Shown here: positions 20,493 through 32,648 of the stretch, piece by piece | How positions within the stretch are numbered: position 1 is the stretch's first letter | How the letters are laid out: each line of letters begins with the position of its first letter | Source of the DNA: Spiroplasma clarkii | Lineage (GTDB): Bacteria; Bacillota_I; Bacilli_A; Mycoplasmatales; Mycoplasmataceae | Direction: 5' to 3' | DNA length: 64,000 nt | Assembly: GCF_002795265.1 (NCBI RefSeq) | Contig: NZ_CP024870.1 | Span: 930,001 to 994,000, forward strand | Notes under the pieces: model-generated | What the model was told of the DNA's origin: nothing | Databases searched by the model: none | Seen by the model: only the letters and a program-made list of their open reading frames with translations | Position numbers and translations under genes: made by a program

Positions 20493-22472
20493 TTATAAAG
20501 ATTGCAAGTTTTTAAAATATTCCTTTAAATCTTGAATATCATTATTGATGTCATCAATTGAAACACTCAATGGATATTGAAGGGGTATTACAGTGCTATT
20601 GTAATGCACTGAATGATTCAAAAAAACCTTTTTAGACATTAAGTATTTTCTACTAAGTTTTTTTGACAATTTCACTTTCAAGTTACCATTTTTTTCAAAA
20701 ATTATATTGATCTTTTCGTTAAAAGTGTAACAATTTATGAATTCACTTTTTACCTCTTCATTGGAAATCAAAGAATATATTTTTGATTCTATTCATGCTC
20801 TTAAACTAGAAAGTAGAACTACTTTTTTAATGGTATTTGAGAAAAAATCCTCATTATTCAATTCAATATAATTTTCAATTAAGTCTATTAGTTTTTCTGA
20901 ATTTATATAATATTTAGAATTGTTTAATTCATTTATTTTTTCATCAATTGTATAGTGAAATATTTTATGTATATTATCTAATTCGTTAAAACTTGGATTC
21001 TCTTTTTTTATTAATGCACTCAATGCATTATAATAATCACCTTTGACACACTTCTCCTTTAAAGAATCTAATGATAATATGTGCTCATTTAAATCCTTGG
21101 TATCAATATCTTTTATTGAAGTAACCCCTTTAAACTTCTCAAGATATTTATAGACAAACATACCTTTATATTGTGAATTTACTATATTTATTACATCTAT
21201 TGAGTGGGTAAATAAAATAATAGTCTTTTTATCTTGAGCACATGCCAATATTATTTCATAAATTATTTTATAACAATTAACTAAATCAAAACTTGAAATT
21301 GGATCATCAAAAACTCCTATTTTGATGTTACTACCTTTAAATAAATGAAGTCTATATAAAAAGTGTATCAAGTTAATCTCACCAGTGCTATGCTTTTCAA
21401 CCTATCTATTTAGCACAATCTCAATTTCATATGAAAAAGAGTTGAAATTTATATTTCTTTTATCAATCTTTAAATATGAACTGAAATTATGAATAAATTC
21501 AGTTTTGTTTTTACTTAGAATTTCAAATTTACTTTTTGATTCATCTATCAATTTATCAAGTTTTCTTTTTGCCTTATTTATTTTTTTTGAATTATCACAT
21601 ATAAATTTAAGTTTTTCTAAGTTGCATTCAGAAATAGCTAGACCAATCAGCAAGTCTTCTCTATTTTTTAAATATAGATATAATTCATAAAACTTTTTAA
21701 AAGATTCTTCACTAAAAATTACTGATTTATTTTTAAATAGCTCAAAAATTTTAGATTTTCCTACATTAAATTCCTTAGTTTTGGTGGCAAGCATTTCCCT
21801 AAGACTTTCTAACTGAGTACTACAAATTGGACAAGTTTTATCATCCAATTCTGATTTTAATAAAATTTCAAATGAGTATCCTATAATTGAGTTTCTTATT
21901 TTTTTAGATTCTGAATCTTTTAATTCAATTTCTTTAAATAATTTTCATACATAATAATTTAATAGTTGACGTATAACTTCTAGATTAGATTCACTGTTTA
22001 TGTACTCTAGGTCTTCTTTTGGGATTTCATAATCAAAAAACAACTCATCTTTTCAGTAACTGCTAATTCTTTCACTTATCACATCTGTATTTTCTTTAGA
22101 AGAGTGACCCACCACTCTTATAAGATTAGTGTTTATTTGATTTTCTCTTTTTAACAATTCAATCTCTTCTTCTTTTTCATCAATTTTAAGGGTATTATAT
22201 TTTATGATAAGTTCTTTATTTCTTCTATATTTTCTTATTTTTTTTCAATCATCAGTATTTTTAAAATCTTCAATCTCATCTGTTTGATCGAAATAGAAAA
22301 CAGCATTATTGTTTTGTTTAATAAATTTAGAGATGCTTGATTTACCAGCACCATTACAACCAAAAATTATTTGATTTTTATCAAGTAACTTAAAGTCATT
22401 ATCTAATAAATTTTTCAAATATGAAAATTTTTTATCATTATCTAAAATCATTTCTCTTTCAAAAAGTATCAT
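20493..22472 (-). pseudogene. AAA ATPase (AAA_13-like) interrupted by in-frame TAG
   Basis: A 659-codon frame related to the ATPase at 6954-9557: Walker A 'FGCNGAGKSS' near residue 40, 'CPICSTQLE' as a zinc-hook-like CxxC, Walker B 'IGVFDDPISSFD', 'LFTHSIDV', and a C-terminal 'LNHSVHYNS' block. Codon 357 (21402-21404) is TAG, just before 'VEKHSTGEINL' in the ABC-signature region, so the ATPase is split. The frame is open on both sides. Truncation before Walker B should abolish ATP hydrolysis; reinitiation at a downstream start cannot be excluded. It lies downstream of the OLD nuclease gene on the same strand. Confidence 0.85.
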
Positions 22473-22719
22473 TGTTTCACCATATTTCTATTAAAGTTAC
22501 TATGGAATGATTTATGCATTTTAATCACTCAAAGTAAAATCCTCTTTAATGAATTTTTTCATTCATTGCTGCATTACAATGTATTGAATATTTATATCCA
22601 CTCTATGCAACTTAATCAATAATTTTTAATTAATCAGCAACTAAGTTTATTCTTTAATGCAAAAAGTATTTGCTTGGTTGAATAACAATTTTTTTATCAA
22701 TGAAGAACTATCAGGTAAT

Positions 22720-24696
22720 TTAACTTTCCCTTGTAATTAAAGAGAAGACTTTTTCAAAGTTTTTTCTTGTTTTCTCGTCAACTTTAATATTTTCATTTTC
22801 AACTGCATTTTTAAATTGAACTGCATTATTAAATTTTTTACTATCCAATTTAAATTTTTCTCTCATTTCTTTTGAAAATAAATCTTCGATGTCTTTAAAA
22901 GTACTTCCAGCCTCTTTTAGTGAATAACACTTAATATCTTTTTCTTTTGCTTTAGAGGCAAATTCACTTCCAGCCTCATCTCCATCAACTAGACAAACTG
23001 GATTTTTCATAATATTAGATAATTCACTTAAAATTTTTTCAGGACCTGCTACTCCTTGAAACGGTAAAAAATAAACATTGTCTTGATTTAGTAGTTTTTT
23101 AAAAGCTGTCAGATAACAATAATCTGTGATTCCTTCTACAAAAATTATTGTATTTTCTGGATTAAATATTACATGTTTTTGAACTGTTAGGGCATCTAAA
23201 ATATTTTTTGTAACATTTGAATCTGAACTATCAAACTCATCTACAGTAAATCTATTGATAATATCTAGTGAGTTTTTGTTTTGTTTTATAATTCTTAATT
23301 CATCAAGATGATCATTACTGATCATAAATGGTGAGTGTGTCGCAATTACAATTGTAACTTCATTATCAAGTGCAAATTTTTTTAAAAATTTTCTTAACTC
23401 AACACATCCTTGGGGGTGAAGTTTTGAACCAGCTTCATCAATTAGAATAATATCCCCTTTTTTGATATTGTTAGTTATCAGAAAATCAAAATAAAAACTA
23501 AAAAATCACTTAAAGCCCTCAGACTGTCTTGCAAGACTAATAACTTCATTATCACTTGTTATTGCAAAACTAAATTTGCTTTCTGAAACTTCAATTGAAA
23601 ACTTATATTTTGATTTATTTTTATTATAAATTGCATTAAAATCTTTTGAAACTTCAATTAGTTTTTCATTTATTTCAGCTTCAAGTTTTCTTAATGACCC
23701 TGGGTAGCTGCCACTTTTTTCCTTTTCATATATACTGTTTATTTTGTCTTTATCTATTTTAAATTTATCAAGAATAATGTTTTTAAAAAAAATATTAAAA
23801 CAATTTGTTGGCAAAATATCATTATCAATTCTAGAAGTAAGATTATTTATATTAAAATTTGGCTCAATAAATTCATAAACTTTTGGTACTATATTAAAAC
23901 CATATTTTTCAGTAAATATATTTGATATATGGACATCTGCTGATATTAAGTTCGCAAACATTTTCCTTATTGAAATATACTCGTCTCCAATTATATGCTC
24001 ATCAGATGAATCTACTTTTTCTTTAATTCACTGATATTTGCCCGATTTCACTAAATATAGATATGCCTCATATGTAGTTGGCACTGCAGTTGACATTTCA
24101 CCCTTTAAATCAAACATCACATTATCATTTTCATCAATATGCAAAATGTATTTATTAAAATCACTTATGTTCTGAAAAAAACTAATTGCATTTTGTGCAT
24201 TAATAATTAATTGTGAAATATTTCTGCCATATTGGTAATCATGATTTCTATTTTCATGACTTAATTCTTCTAAGTAATGGTTCAAAATTAATATTCCAAA
24301 TTCTATAATTTTTTCAACTAATTGTGGAACGGTTATTTTTGTTTCAATATTTTCCCCATTTAAATTATGTTCATAATAATTAGTTTTTTCATTTATAAAA
24401 TAAGAACATTTATATTTATTTTCATTATAAACAAGACATATTTCTGGCTCAGCTTTGTCATATTCATAAAATGAAGGTTTATCAAGTTTAGTTGATAGAG
24501 TGGCTTGATTTAAAGAATTTAAACTTCTAAGAATGTTTGATTTCCCTACATTATTTGGACCAATCAATACAACTAGCTCTCCAAGATTTCTAATTGAGGT
24601 GTTTAAAATTAACTTTACTTTTTTCTCATCTTTAGTGTCACTAACATCTATTGCAATGTTTCTATATTGCTTATATTTTAAATATCTTTCTGACAT
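22720..24696 (-). CDS. OLD-family ATP-dependent endonuclease (AAA + TOPRIM)
   Basis: A 658-aa protein: N-terminal ATPase with Walker A 'GPNNVGKSN' (46-54), Walker B 'IILIDEAGSKLHPQG', 'IATHSPFMI' H-loop, and C-terminal TOPRIM nuclease with 'IIFVEGITDYCY' (catalytic Glu) and 'VCLVDGDEAG' (DxD-like). Two TGA-Trp codons. ATG 24696 has GAGGAGG upstream. OLD proteins are anti-phage nucleases; in Gabija (GajA) they pair with a UvrD-like helicase, but none is adjacent here, so it looks like a stand-alone (class 1) type. A 248-base gap separates it from the broken AAA ATPase downstream. Confidence 0.9.
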
Positions 24697-25137
24697 TTTT
24701 TTCCTCCTCTTAAAATTTTTTATTAATAACTTATTTATCAAACCTCTTAATGTATTAGGTTATTTTACTATTCATAATGAATTTTAATAATTCATTCTTT
24801 TTAAAAAATATTCAGTTGTAATATTTTAGGGGCCTAATCAGAAGTTCAATAAATTCTGTAATTCTAGATAAAATTTATTAAGTTTTACTATTAAACTCAT
24901 GTAATCTAATTTAAAGAGTTTAGCTACATAAATCCAGTCAAGTCTTAATACATAATAAATATAAAAAAGAAATATCAAAATTTTACTATATTTTTAACTT
25001 GTTGGCCTCCACAAATATAGTATATTGCTTTTTTTATAAAAAATATAGAATAATTTATAAAAATACTAAAATAATAGTTCCTTACTTAAAAATAGCATCA
25101 AATGCGATTTTGTTAGACACTTTGATTAAAAACAAAA
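24697..25137 (-). other. Intergenic gap, no gene recognised
   Basis: A stretch of about 440 bases, AT-rich. A 63-codon plus-strand frame at 24999-25190 has no ribosome site and runs across the csn2 terminator, so I do not count it as a gene. The stretch should hold the OLD gene promoter. Confidence 0.4.
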
Positions 25138-25164
25138 AAACACAAGTATTAAATTACTTGTGTT
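25138..25164 (-). terminator. Terminator of the cas1-cas2-csn2 transcript
   Basis: A 10-bp stem (AACACAAGTA / TACTTGTGTT) with a 6-base loop, followed by TTTTTTTGTTTTT on the minus strand. Confidence 0.85.
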
Positions 25165-25198
25165 TTAAACTTTCTCTAATTTTATGGTAATAATGTTC

Positions 25199-26386
25199 TT
25201 AAAATACTAAGTCAATCAAATTTTTTAACTTCTGAGTTTTTACATTAAATGTGACTTTAAGGTTTAATTTTAATTCTATGATCATCATCAAGATTATGCA
25301 AATATTCTTTGCATTAAGATGGAATGTTAAGTCATTTGTTGTGTTAACTTCTCAAAAGAAATTTAAAGCTTCATCTTCATTAATAACAATATTTTTATAA
25401 ATAAAACACTTATACAAAATATTTTCATAGTACTTTTGAAACTTTTGCCCCTCAATTTTTAAATCATCAACTGTTAAAACTTTATTTAAATCAAATTTAA
25501 ACTGATCTAAATTTGAGTATTTACTTTCTAAAAATGCTGAAAAAATAGTGATGTTTTTTACATAATTTTTATAATTTACAACAAAGTTAATTTTATCTTT
25601 TTCAAAGAAATTGACTGATTGAATATTTGGATTTAACAACCTTAAACTATGAGAATTGTTAATAGTAACAATTCAAGCAATTTGATTTTGAGCAAATAAC
25701 TTAATTCAGTTTCTTAATTTACTAATACTTAAATCATCAGCACAACTTTCTGGTAAATCCAGTAAAATTATTACTGGTCTTAAGGTATCACTTAAATCAA
25801 CATCATTTAAAATAATTTTTAATAATAACATTCTCACTAAAAACTTACTGTAGTTTTTCTCTTCAACAGTTCTGTTGTCTTCATTGTAGATATTTAACTT
25901 AACTAATTTTTCTAAAATAACTTCAACTGAATTTAACTGTAATTCTGTTTTAAAATCAATTTTCCCAACAATCTCATCTAACAAGTGGTTTTCAGCAAAG
26001 TACTCTTCAACTGCTGATGCAAGATTTTTTGAAATATCACTTAGTTGTTGATCAAAATTATTAATGACCTTTTCTTCATAGATTTTTTTATTTAAATATT
26101 TTAAAATGCTATCTTTTAAAAATCCAGTTTTTGAAAACTTTAATTCTGAACTAAGTTCAAAAACTTCTTTTAAATAAATCACTTGAAAATCACTGGCTCC
26201 ATTTTCAAACAAATCAAAACTTAAACCACTTGTTTTACCTGACTTTGTGTTTAAAACTTTTGAAAGCTCATTTAATAATAAACTTTTTTTACTATCATTT
26301 GGTCCATACAAAACTGCTAACTTATTGAAAAATGAAATTTTAACTTTGCCAAAATACTTACTATTAAGTGATAAATAATTTCTCAT
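25199..26386 (-). CDS. csn2: Csn2-like CRISPR adaptation protein
   Basis: A 395-aa protein placed directly after cas2 (3-base gap), the csn2 position in type II-A loci. Csn2 forms a ring on DNA ends and supports spacer acquisition with Cas1-Cas2-Cas9. The N-terminus 'KLAVLYGPNDSKKSLLLNEL' looks like a P-loop (28-35) in which the usual GxxGxGKS is altered to GPNDSKKS; Csn2 proteins are known for degenerate P-loops. 'RPVIILLDLPESCADD' is a Walker B-like strand. It is clearly longer than the ~220-aa streptococcal Csn2, so I assign it from position and P-loop, not from close identity. Confidence 0.8.
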
Positions 26387-26388
26387 TT

Positions 26389-26724
26389 TTATAACTCCAC
26401 CAAATAATCAATATTTTGGTAACTTTCTTGGATTGACTTTTGACCAACTAAAATTTTTATATCATTGTACTGTTTTTCTGTAATCGCTAGCATTCTCACA
26501 TCTCCAATTTTTGGTTTATTTTTTTCAATTTTCTTTTGAGTTATTAAAACAATATCATGGTTCATGCAGAGTTTTACATAAATTGAAAACTGCATCATAT
26601 AAAATCCATTTTGAATTAAAAATTTTCTAAATTTAGTGTATTCTTTGTTTTCACTTTTGGTAGTATTTGGTAAATCATAAAAAACCATTAATCTCATCTG
26701 GCGATACCTACTCTTCTGTCTCAT
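26389..26724 (-). CDS. cas2: CRISPR-associated endonuclease Cas2
   Basis: A 111-aa Cas2 starting 'MRQKSRYRQMRLMVFYDLPN', with the Asp of the first beta strand ('VFYDLP') conserved. ATG 26724 is chosen over an upstream TTG; it overlaps the cas1 end by 17 bases. Cas2 joins Cas1 to integrate new spacers. Confidence 0.95.
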   Translation of the reverse strand: MRQKSRYRQMRLMVFYDLPNTTKSENKEYTKFRKFLIQNGFYMMQFSIYVKLCMNHDIVLITQKKIEKNKPKIGDVRMLAITEKQYNDIKILVGQKSIQESYQNIDYLVEL

Positions 26725-27646
26725 CAAGACTACTTCTTTCTTCAAATTGGACAATTGTTGGTAACTTCAATTTTGTTAAACTTGCAGTTTTCAAATAAGT
26801 ATAATAACTCTTAACCACTATTTCAATAGCATTAGTCACTGTGTGGATTTTTTCATCAATAACTACACTTTGATTTAAAAGATTAATTAGTTCCAAGCGA
26901 TGTTGATAATGTAAAGTTTCATTTGCAAGTAAGCTCTCAATATTGGTGCTAACCCATAAATCAACCATTGGTCGAAATGGTTCTACCAAGTCATATGATA
27001 AGTTTCAGTTATTGGTTTTACCTTTGTGAAAAATTCCCAAAAAACAATGCAGTCCATATTTTACTAAAGTTCTAGAAATAGCTGATGCTAAAATTGTGTA
27101 ACCATAATTTAAAGCTGCATTAATAATGTCTTCACTAAATCTCAAAAAACTACTTCCATAAAGTTCTCTAAAAAACACCTTAGCAGCTAAGGCTTCACGA
27201 TTTGAAGCATCATTTAGTTTAACTGTATTAAAAAAGTTTGACATCATTGTCAATGATCTTTGTGAACAGCCCAGCATCCCCATCACATTAATTGAGTTTT
27301 CAATTTTCTTTTCCACAACCAACTTTCAGAGTTGCTCTTTTTGATAGTTTTGCAATTTAATTTGATTTTCAAAAATTGTTAATGGTTTTCAGTGATTGTG
27401 AAAGGACATTATTAAACCATTGGGTTCATACTTATCATCACAAATTATTAAATAAACATTGTTTTCAACAAGTTTAGATAAAACTTGTGTTGTTAAAGTA
27501 GTGTAATTATTTTCTAAAACAACACAATTTAAGTCATTCATTGCAAAATAAAGTTCCTTCTTTGCTTTTAGGTTTGTCACCATTAACAAGCCATTTTTTA
27601 GAGAAAGTTTGTCATAATTAGTAATTAATAATGTCTTCCATGACAT
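26708..27646 (-). CDS. cas1: CRISPR-associated integrase Cas1
   Basis: A 312-aa type II Cas1 starting 'MSWKTLLITNYDKLSLKNG', with two TGA-Trp codons. The C-terminal helical domain contains 'NAALNYGYTILASAISRTLVKYGLHCFLGIFH' pieces (metal-binding Glu region before and His in 'GLHCFLGIFH') and 'DLVEPFRPMVDLWV' (Glu/Asp of the active site). It is first of the cas1-cas2-csn2 block and lies downstream of the array; about 150 bases between array and cas1 can hold a promoter. Confidence 0.95.
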
Positions 27647-27796
27647 TTAAGTACCTTCTTTCATTTAAATTACTTAGGTTTTCACCTATTTACACTATAA
27701 CAAAAAAAAATAAACTTATAAGTTTATTTCTAAAATCTTGATTACTGGTTTTAATTTAAAGTAAATTGTTTATTGATCTCTAGTAATTAAAATTTT

Positions 27797-28824
27797 GTCG
27801 TCTATTTGTTAGATATGTCAGATAACTAAAACAAATAGTTAGAAAGGAGAAACTACAATGGAGCGCCTATTCCTTAGATATGTCAGATAACTAAAACTGA
27901 GCGACTAAGCTGGAAGTTGAGGATGGATGTCGCCTATTCCTTAGATATGTCAGATAACTAAAACTTGTAGTAAACTCCTCATATTCGACCATGAGTCGCC
28001 TATTCCTTAGATATGTCAGATAACTAAAACTCTTTTCTCGGTTATATGGCCCTAAGGCCAGTCGCCTATTCCTTAGATATGTCAGATAACTAAAACGGAC
28101 TTGACCCATCACTTCGCTTAAACTCAGTCGCCTATTCCTTAGATATGTCAGATAACTAAAACTGCACTTGTGTTTAATGCAAGTTTTAATGAGTCGCCTA
28201 TTCCTTAGATATGTCAGATAACTAAAACTTTGCTGAAATTTGGATTTTTGATTTTAAAGGTCGCCTATTCCTTAGATATGTCAGATAACTAAAACGCAAT
28301 TATGAACAAGGTGAGGGAGTGTATGGTCGCCTATTCCTTAGATATGTCAGATAACTAAAACGATGGTAAGGAAGATTTTTATAGATCATCAGTCGCCTAT
28401 TCCTTAGATATGTCAGATAACTAAAACTAGACTTAACAGGTACCTTTGGTAGTTTAAAGTCGCCTATTCCTTAGATATGTCAGATAACTAAAACCTTTCT
28501 ATAATAGTCTAGTACAAACTCAGCGTCGCCTATTCCTTAGATATGTCAGATAACTAAAACATGAATGAAGTATGATTAACTACTTAAGTGGTCGCCTATT
28601 CCTTAGATATGTCAGATAACTAAAACTTCTTTTCTTTTCTCGGAAATGGTGCCTTAGTCGCCTATTCCTTAGATATGTCAGATAACTAAAACTCCTGGCA
28701 AATTGAGCAGACAAAGCATTTAGTCGCCTATTCCTTAGATATGTCAGATAACTAAAACGCACTTGAGCACAATTGAATTTGATAAAACGTCGCCTATTCC
28801 TTAGATATGTCAGATAACTAAAAC
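27797..28824 (-). CRISPR. Type II-A CRISPR array, 16 repeats and 15 spacers
   Basis: Sixteen 36-base repeats separated by 15 spacers of 29-31 bases (mostly 30). On the plus strand each repeat begins GTCGCCTATTCCTTAGAT and ends AGATAACTAAAAC; on the transcribed minus strand it starts GTTTTAGTTATCTGACAT, as usual in type II. The repeat at 27797-27832 is degenerate (GTCGTCTATTTG) and marks the leader-distal end; the one at 27862 has two changed bases. The leader-proximal repeat (28789-28824) is only 9 bases from the cas9 stop codon, so there is no room for a normal leader. Orientation follows from pairing with the tracrRNA anti-repeat. Confidence 0.98.
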
Positions 28825-28833
28825 CTTAAAATC

Positions 28834-31800
28834 TTAGTCTATCAATGAATAACCAAGGATGCTAATATTTAGAATTGAAATTTGATTAGATAATTGAGAT
28901 GTTGTAGCTCGAAAATTTTGTTCTTTAAAAATTTCTTTGTTTTTATTTTCATCAGATATAAAAGTTGTATTTATCTTGTGAACATAGCTAGTATCTCCCT
29001 TTTTTCCTCTCAATACTTTATACTCAATTTCACTATGTTTATTGATATATGAAAATGTGGTATTTTTAACAAGCAAAACTTCACCACCCTTAAGACTTAA
29101 GATACTTTTATCTTTAAAAATATCAACTTTTTTAACTCACTGTGGCTTTGCCTTTTGCTCTAATTTATTCAACTTCAGGCCATAATAAATAGTACTCTCT
29201 CAAATATCACCATTTTTACTTGTAAAGTATTTTTCACTATTAAATTTACCTGTTTTTTTGTCAATTGCTACATTTTTTCCTTTAATCAATTGGCTATCTG
29301 TAACTGCACCTTTTAATTTTTTATTGATTTTGTAAGAAACAAAAGGATAATGTTTGAATCCCTGAATATTAGCGTCGTCTAATGTTTTTAAATATTCTTT
29401 TGGATCTTTAACTTTTACAAACTTTGGCACCTTAGTTTTAACTTTCCTTTTAAATTCAGTTAATCCATTAAAGATTTCATAGCGCTTGGTTTCTTTAATT
29501 TTTCTCTTAATTTGTTTTTCATCTAGTTTTTCAGTTTCTTCAATTGATTCTATAGTGAGTTCAACAGGCATTCTTAATTCAATAACTTCTTTAAGATTTT
29601 TTACAAGTGCATACATACCTGTCTGTTTGCAACCTGAATTAATATAATTTTCAAGTCTTTCTAAAGCATTTGGTATTTCATGGTACCAGATATACCCATT
29701 CTCTTTTCTTCATTTACTAAATACTGCTGTTTTTCGCTCGTTTCATTGTTCATCAGTAATTATTTTTTTATTTCAACTCCTAAATTCATCGCCTAAAATA
29801 AGTAAGTCTGAGGCAAAATCAATTGATCCTTGATTTTTAAACTGAGCTAAAACAATTGCATCAACTGCATGATGGTATGGAGTAATATCTCTAACTTTTG
29901 TGTCTAATCCTCATGGTGAATTAAATAACCATTTTCTTCTAAATCTTGATGTGACAATTCCCTTTATCATCAAGACATTTGATTTATATTCTTTGCCTTC
30001 GTTTGCATATTTAAAAGTTAATTGTTGTTTCAATCAATTTGCAAAATACCTTGCAATATATGAATTGTCAACTAGGTTTCGTTTAGCAAAATCAGTTTCA
30101 ATTTTCATAACAGATTCGACCATTAGATTTTCATACTTGTTTCAATTAATTTTGTTTTTTCGATATAAATTTAAGCAATTTTTTTTGAAGTTGCTAACTA
30201 CACCTGGATTGTCAGCATTCAAGTATTCCAGAGGTGTCCTATTTTTTTTCTTCTGATTTTCACTATTAAAAACCAAGACTTTGTTTTCAATTGAATCATC
30301 TGGAAACTTTGAAATTGGTAAAATATGATCAATCTCCAACTCATATGTATCAAATTGCTCCAATAAAATTGTTTCTAATGAATACATACACTTTTCATCT
30401 TGTGATTTTCAAAGCTTATATTTTAAAATATTGGTATGATTTGCCCTTAGTCCATTGTCTTCTAAAATTTTTGAAATCCCCATATTATTAAGTCTATTTT
30501 CAAGGTTACGAGTATTCAATTCTTTTCTAACTTCTGCAGATTTCCCCAACTCTCTTGATGTTTCCACATTGATTTTGTGAAAGTCTCCATATCTATTAAA
30601 GAGTGCTTTAATAACTTTTCTAGCCTCATTAATTGCTCTAAAAACAACAGGGTTTCTCACTAAATCAGGGTCTTTAATTGGTTCTAAAAATCTACCTGGT
30701 TTTGCCAAGGTTTGTTCTACTGCATTTGCTTTCATTTCATCTTGATAAACACCAGCAATTTTACCTTCCAAGAATTTTTCAATAACTTCAAGCATTGCTT
30801 TTTTTGACAACCCACTTGTTGTGGTTACTTTTGCAGGTAGGAAAAGTAATTCATTTACTTGTTCATTATCAATTTCTAGATTATTATTTTTTGCTCAATC
30901 TCTAATTTTCTCTTCTCTTCTTTTTGGGGTAATGTTTTGATTCAATAGTATTCCCAAATCATCAATAAAATTTTTATCCAAGGTAGTTGAGTCAATTTTT
31001 TTAAGTATTTCCATTCCAAAAACCTTAATAAAACGCTTGGTAAACTCAAATAGTGTAGTCTTTTTAGCATTTTCAATTGCCTTAGAGTTTTTAACTTCTT
31101 CTTTTTCAACTTTAAAATCTTCAATTAATATTTTATCAATTGCTTTACTACTACCAGTAATGAATTTATCATCTTTAAGTGCTTTTTCAAATAATTTGTT
31201 GTGAAATTCACAAATTTTCTCTTCAGTTTCTAAAAGAGAAGAAAATTTAGAAACCTCAACAGCCATCTGATAAATTTCAAAGATAATACTTGATTTAACA
31301 TATCTACTCTCATCTGGATAAAATGTACATTTACCTGTTAATTCAGTAAATGGCTTATACAATTTATATGCTTTCAAACTATCTCTCAGTGCTAAGAAAT
31401 TTCTATCCTTAACATTTTTTGCTTTCATAATTGCTAATTGATCTTGAATTTTTTTCTTGATTTGATCTCTTGTATAACCTTTTGGACCAAAACCATCCTC
31501 AAAATCCCTTTGTCTAAAAGCAGTTTCAATAATTTTTTTAATAAATTCACTTGTAATTTCTGGGAAATATTTTGCCTGTTGATTTAAAATCATTTCTAAT
31601 TCATATTGATAGGCTTCCCTAGGGAACAAGAATTTGAAATCACCACTCTTTGTCCCTTCACCACTTTTCTTGTCTTTAACATTATTTCTTACATCTAAAA
31701 GATTATCATTGTTTTTTACCCGAGTATTGCCAAACTCATTTGCAATTATCGCTTCTGCAATGGTTTTTTGACATTTTTTAGTTTTTAGATCATAACCAAT

Positions 31801-32358
31801 CATTTTTCTAGCCTCAAAAATTGAGTTTGTATAACTGTCATCTTCTTTAACTTTTGATTGGTCAGTTAAAGTTGAGACATCCTCACCTTTGTTAACATCA
31901 AATAGATTTGCAAAACCTCTATTTTTTGCAATATGAGTAACAACTATTACCAATTGCTCTTTGCTTAATGGTTGGGTCAATGCCCTATTCCTTAACACAT
32001 ATGGATTAAAAAATAAGTTTTCATCATAATCCACCTTATTAGTGGGTTTTAACTTAGAATTTTTAAAATCAAAAACCCCATTATTAATTTCTTCAACACT
32101 AATAATTCCATACTCTTCAAAAGTCTTTTTAATTAACTTTATTCTAGCTTTTTTTCTTCTGTTTAATCTTCTTGAACTTCGAAGCATCCTTCTCTCAGTA
32201 GCCAGAGATACTTTTGATTTTGGGTTTTCTGGAACTTCAAAAAGTCTCACTCCAAAATCATCAATTCATGGTTCATAACCACCTTCATCATCAAAAGTTG
32301 TCACAGCCCACCCGACAGAACTAATTCCCAAGTCTAAACCAAGTATATGTTTCTTCAT
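28834..32358 (-). CDS. cas9: CRISPR-associated endonuclease Cas9, type II-A
   Basis: A 1174-aa Cas9, open throughout with many TGA-Trp codons. Catalytic residues are all present: RuvC-I 'ILGLDLGISSVGW' (Asp9), RuvC-II 'INVETSREL' (Glu599), HNH 'LEIDHILPIS' (His678, with Asn about 701), RuvC-III 'YHHAVDAIV' (Asp833). The arginine-rich bridge helix 'RRMLRSSRRLNRRKKARIKL' follows RuvC-I. It is shorter than S. pyogenes Cas9 (1368 aa). GGAGAAATTT precedes the ATG. The tracrRNA gene lies directly upstream on the same strand, and the array begins 9 bases after the stop. Confidence 0.98.
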
Positions 32359-32425
32359 AAATTTCTCCATTTTCTATCATTCTTAATGATTTTAACATAA
32401 ATTTTAGAAAATGGAGAAATTAAAC

Positions 32426-32515
32426 AAAAAAAAGAGCAGGTTTAGGGATGCTCAACCCTTCACTAAGAAGTTTATCTTAGTTTCTGACATATCTAAGCAA
32501 TAGACGACTGTTGCC
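32426..32515 (-). ncRNA. tracrRNA
   Basis: On the minus strand, bases complementary to the array repeat run from about 32508 to 32476 (GTCGTCTATTGCTTAGATAT onward, two mismatches then a bulge near the end). They are followed by small hairpins and a terminator GAGCA...TGCTC (32434-32453) with eight U residues. This anti-repeat plus terminator layout defines a type II tracrRNA; it guides RNase III processing and Cas9 loading. Its 3' end is about 70 bases upstream of cas9. The 5' end is estimated. Confidence 0.9.
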
Positions 32516-32648
32516 TGACAATTAAATGTTACCATAAATATTTTAAAAATCAATAGTTTTTAAAATATTTTAATTCAGGATCGTGTCAATTCTATATGAT
32601 AATGTCACATTTTAATTGGTTTAATAGCATCACTTACATCAATATGCT

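Noticed and set aside
22720-24696. Gabija system (OLD nuclease plus UvrD helicase)
   Set aside because: The only UvrD/RecD-like helicase is 10 kb away and paired with a different ATPase; the neighbour of the OLD gene is a broken AAA ATPase.
24999-25190. 63-aa plus-strand open frame
   Set aside because: No ribosome site, and it runs through the csn2 terminator hairpin.
27891-28762. Short minus-strand open frames with repeated peptide 'FSYLTYLRNRR'
   Set aside because: They are translations of the CRISPR repeats; the frames have no ribosome site and change with spacer length.
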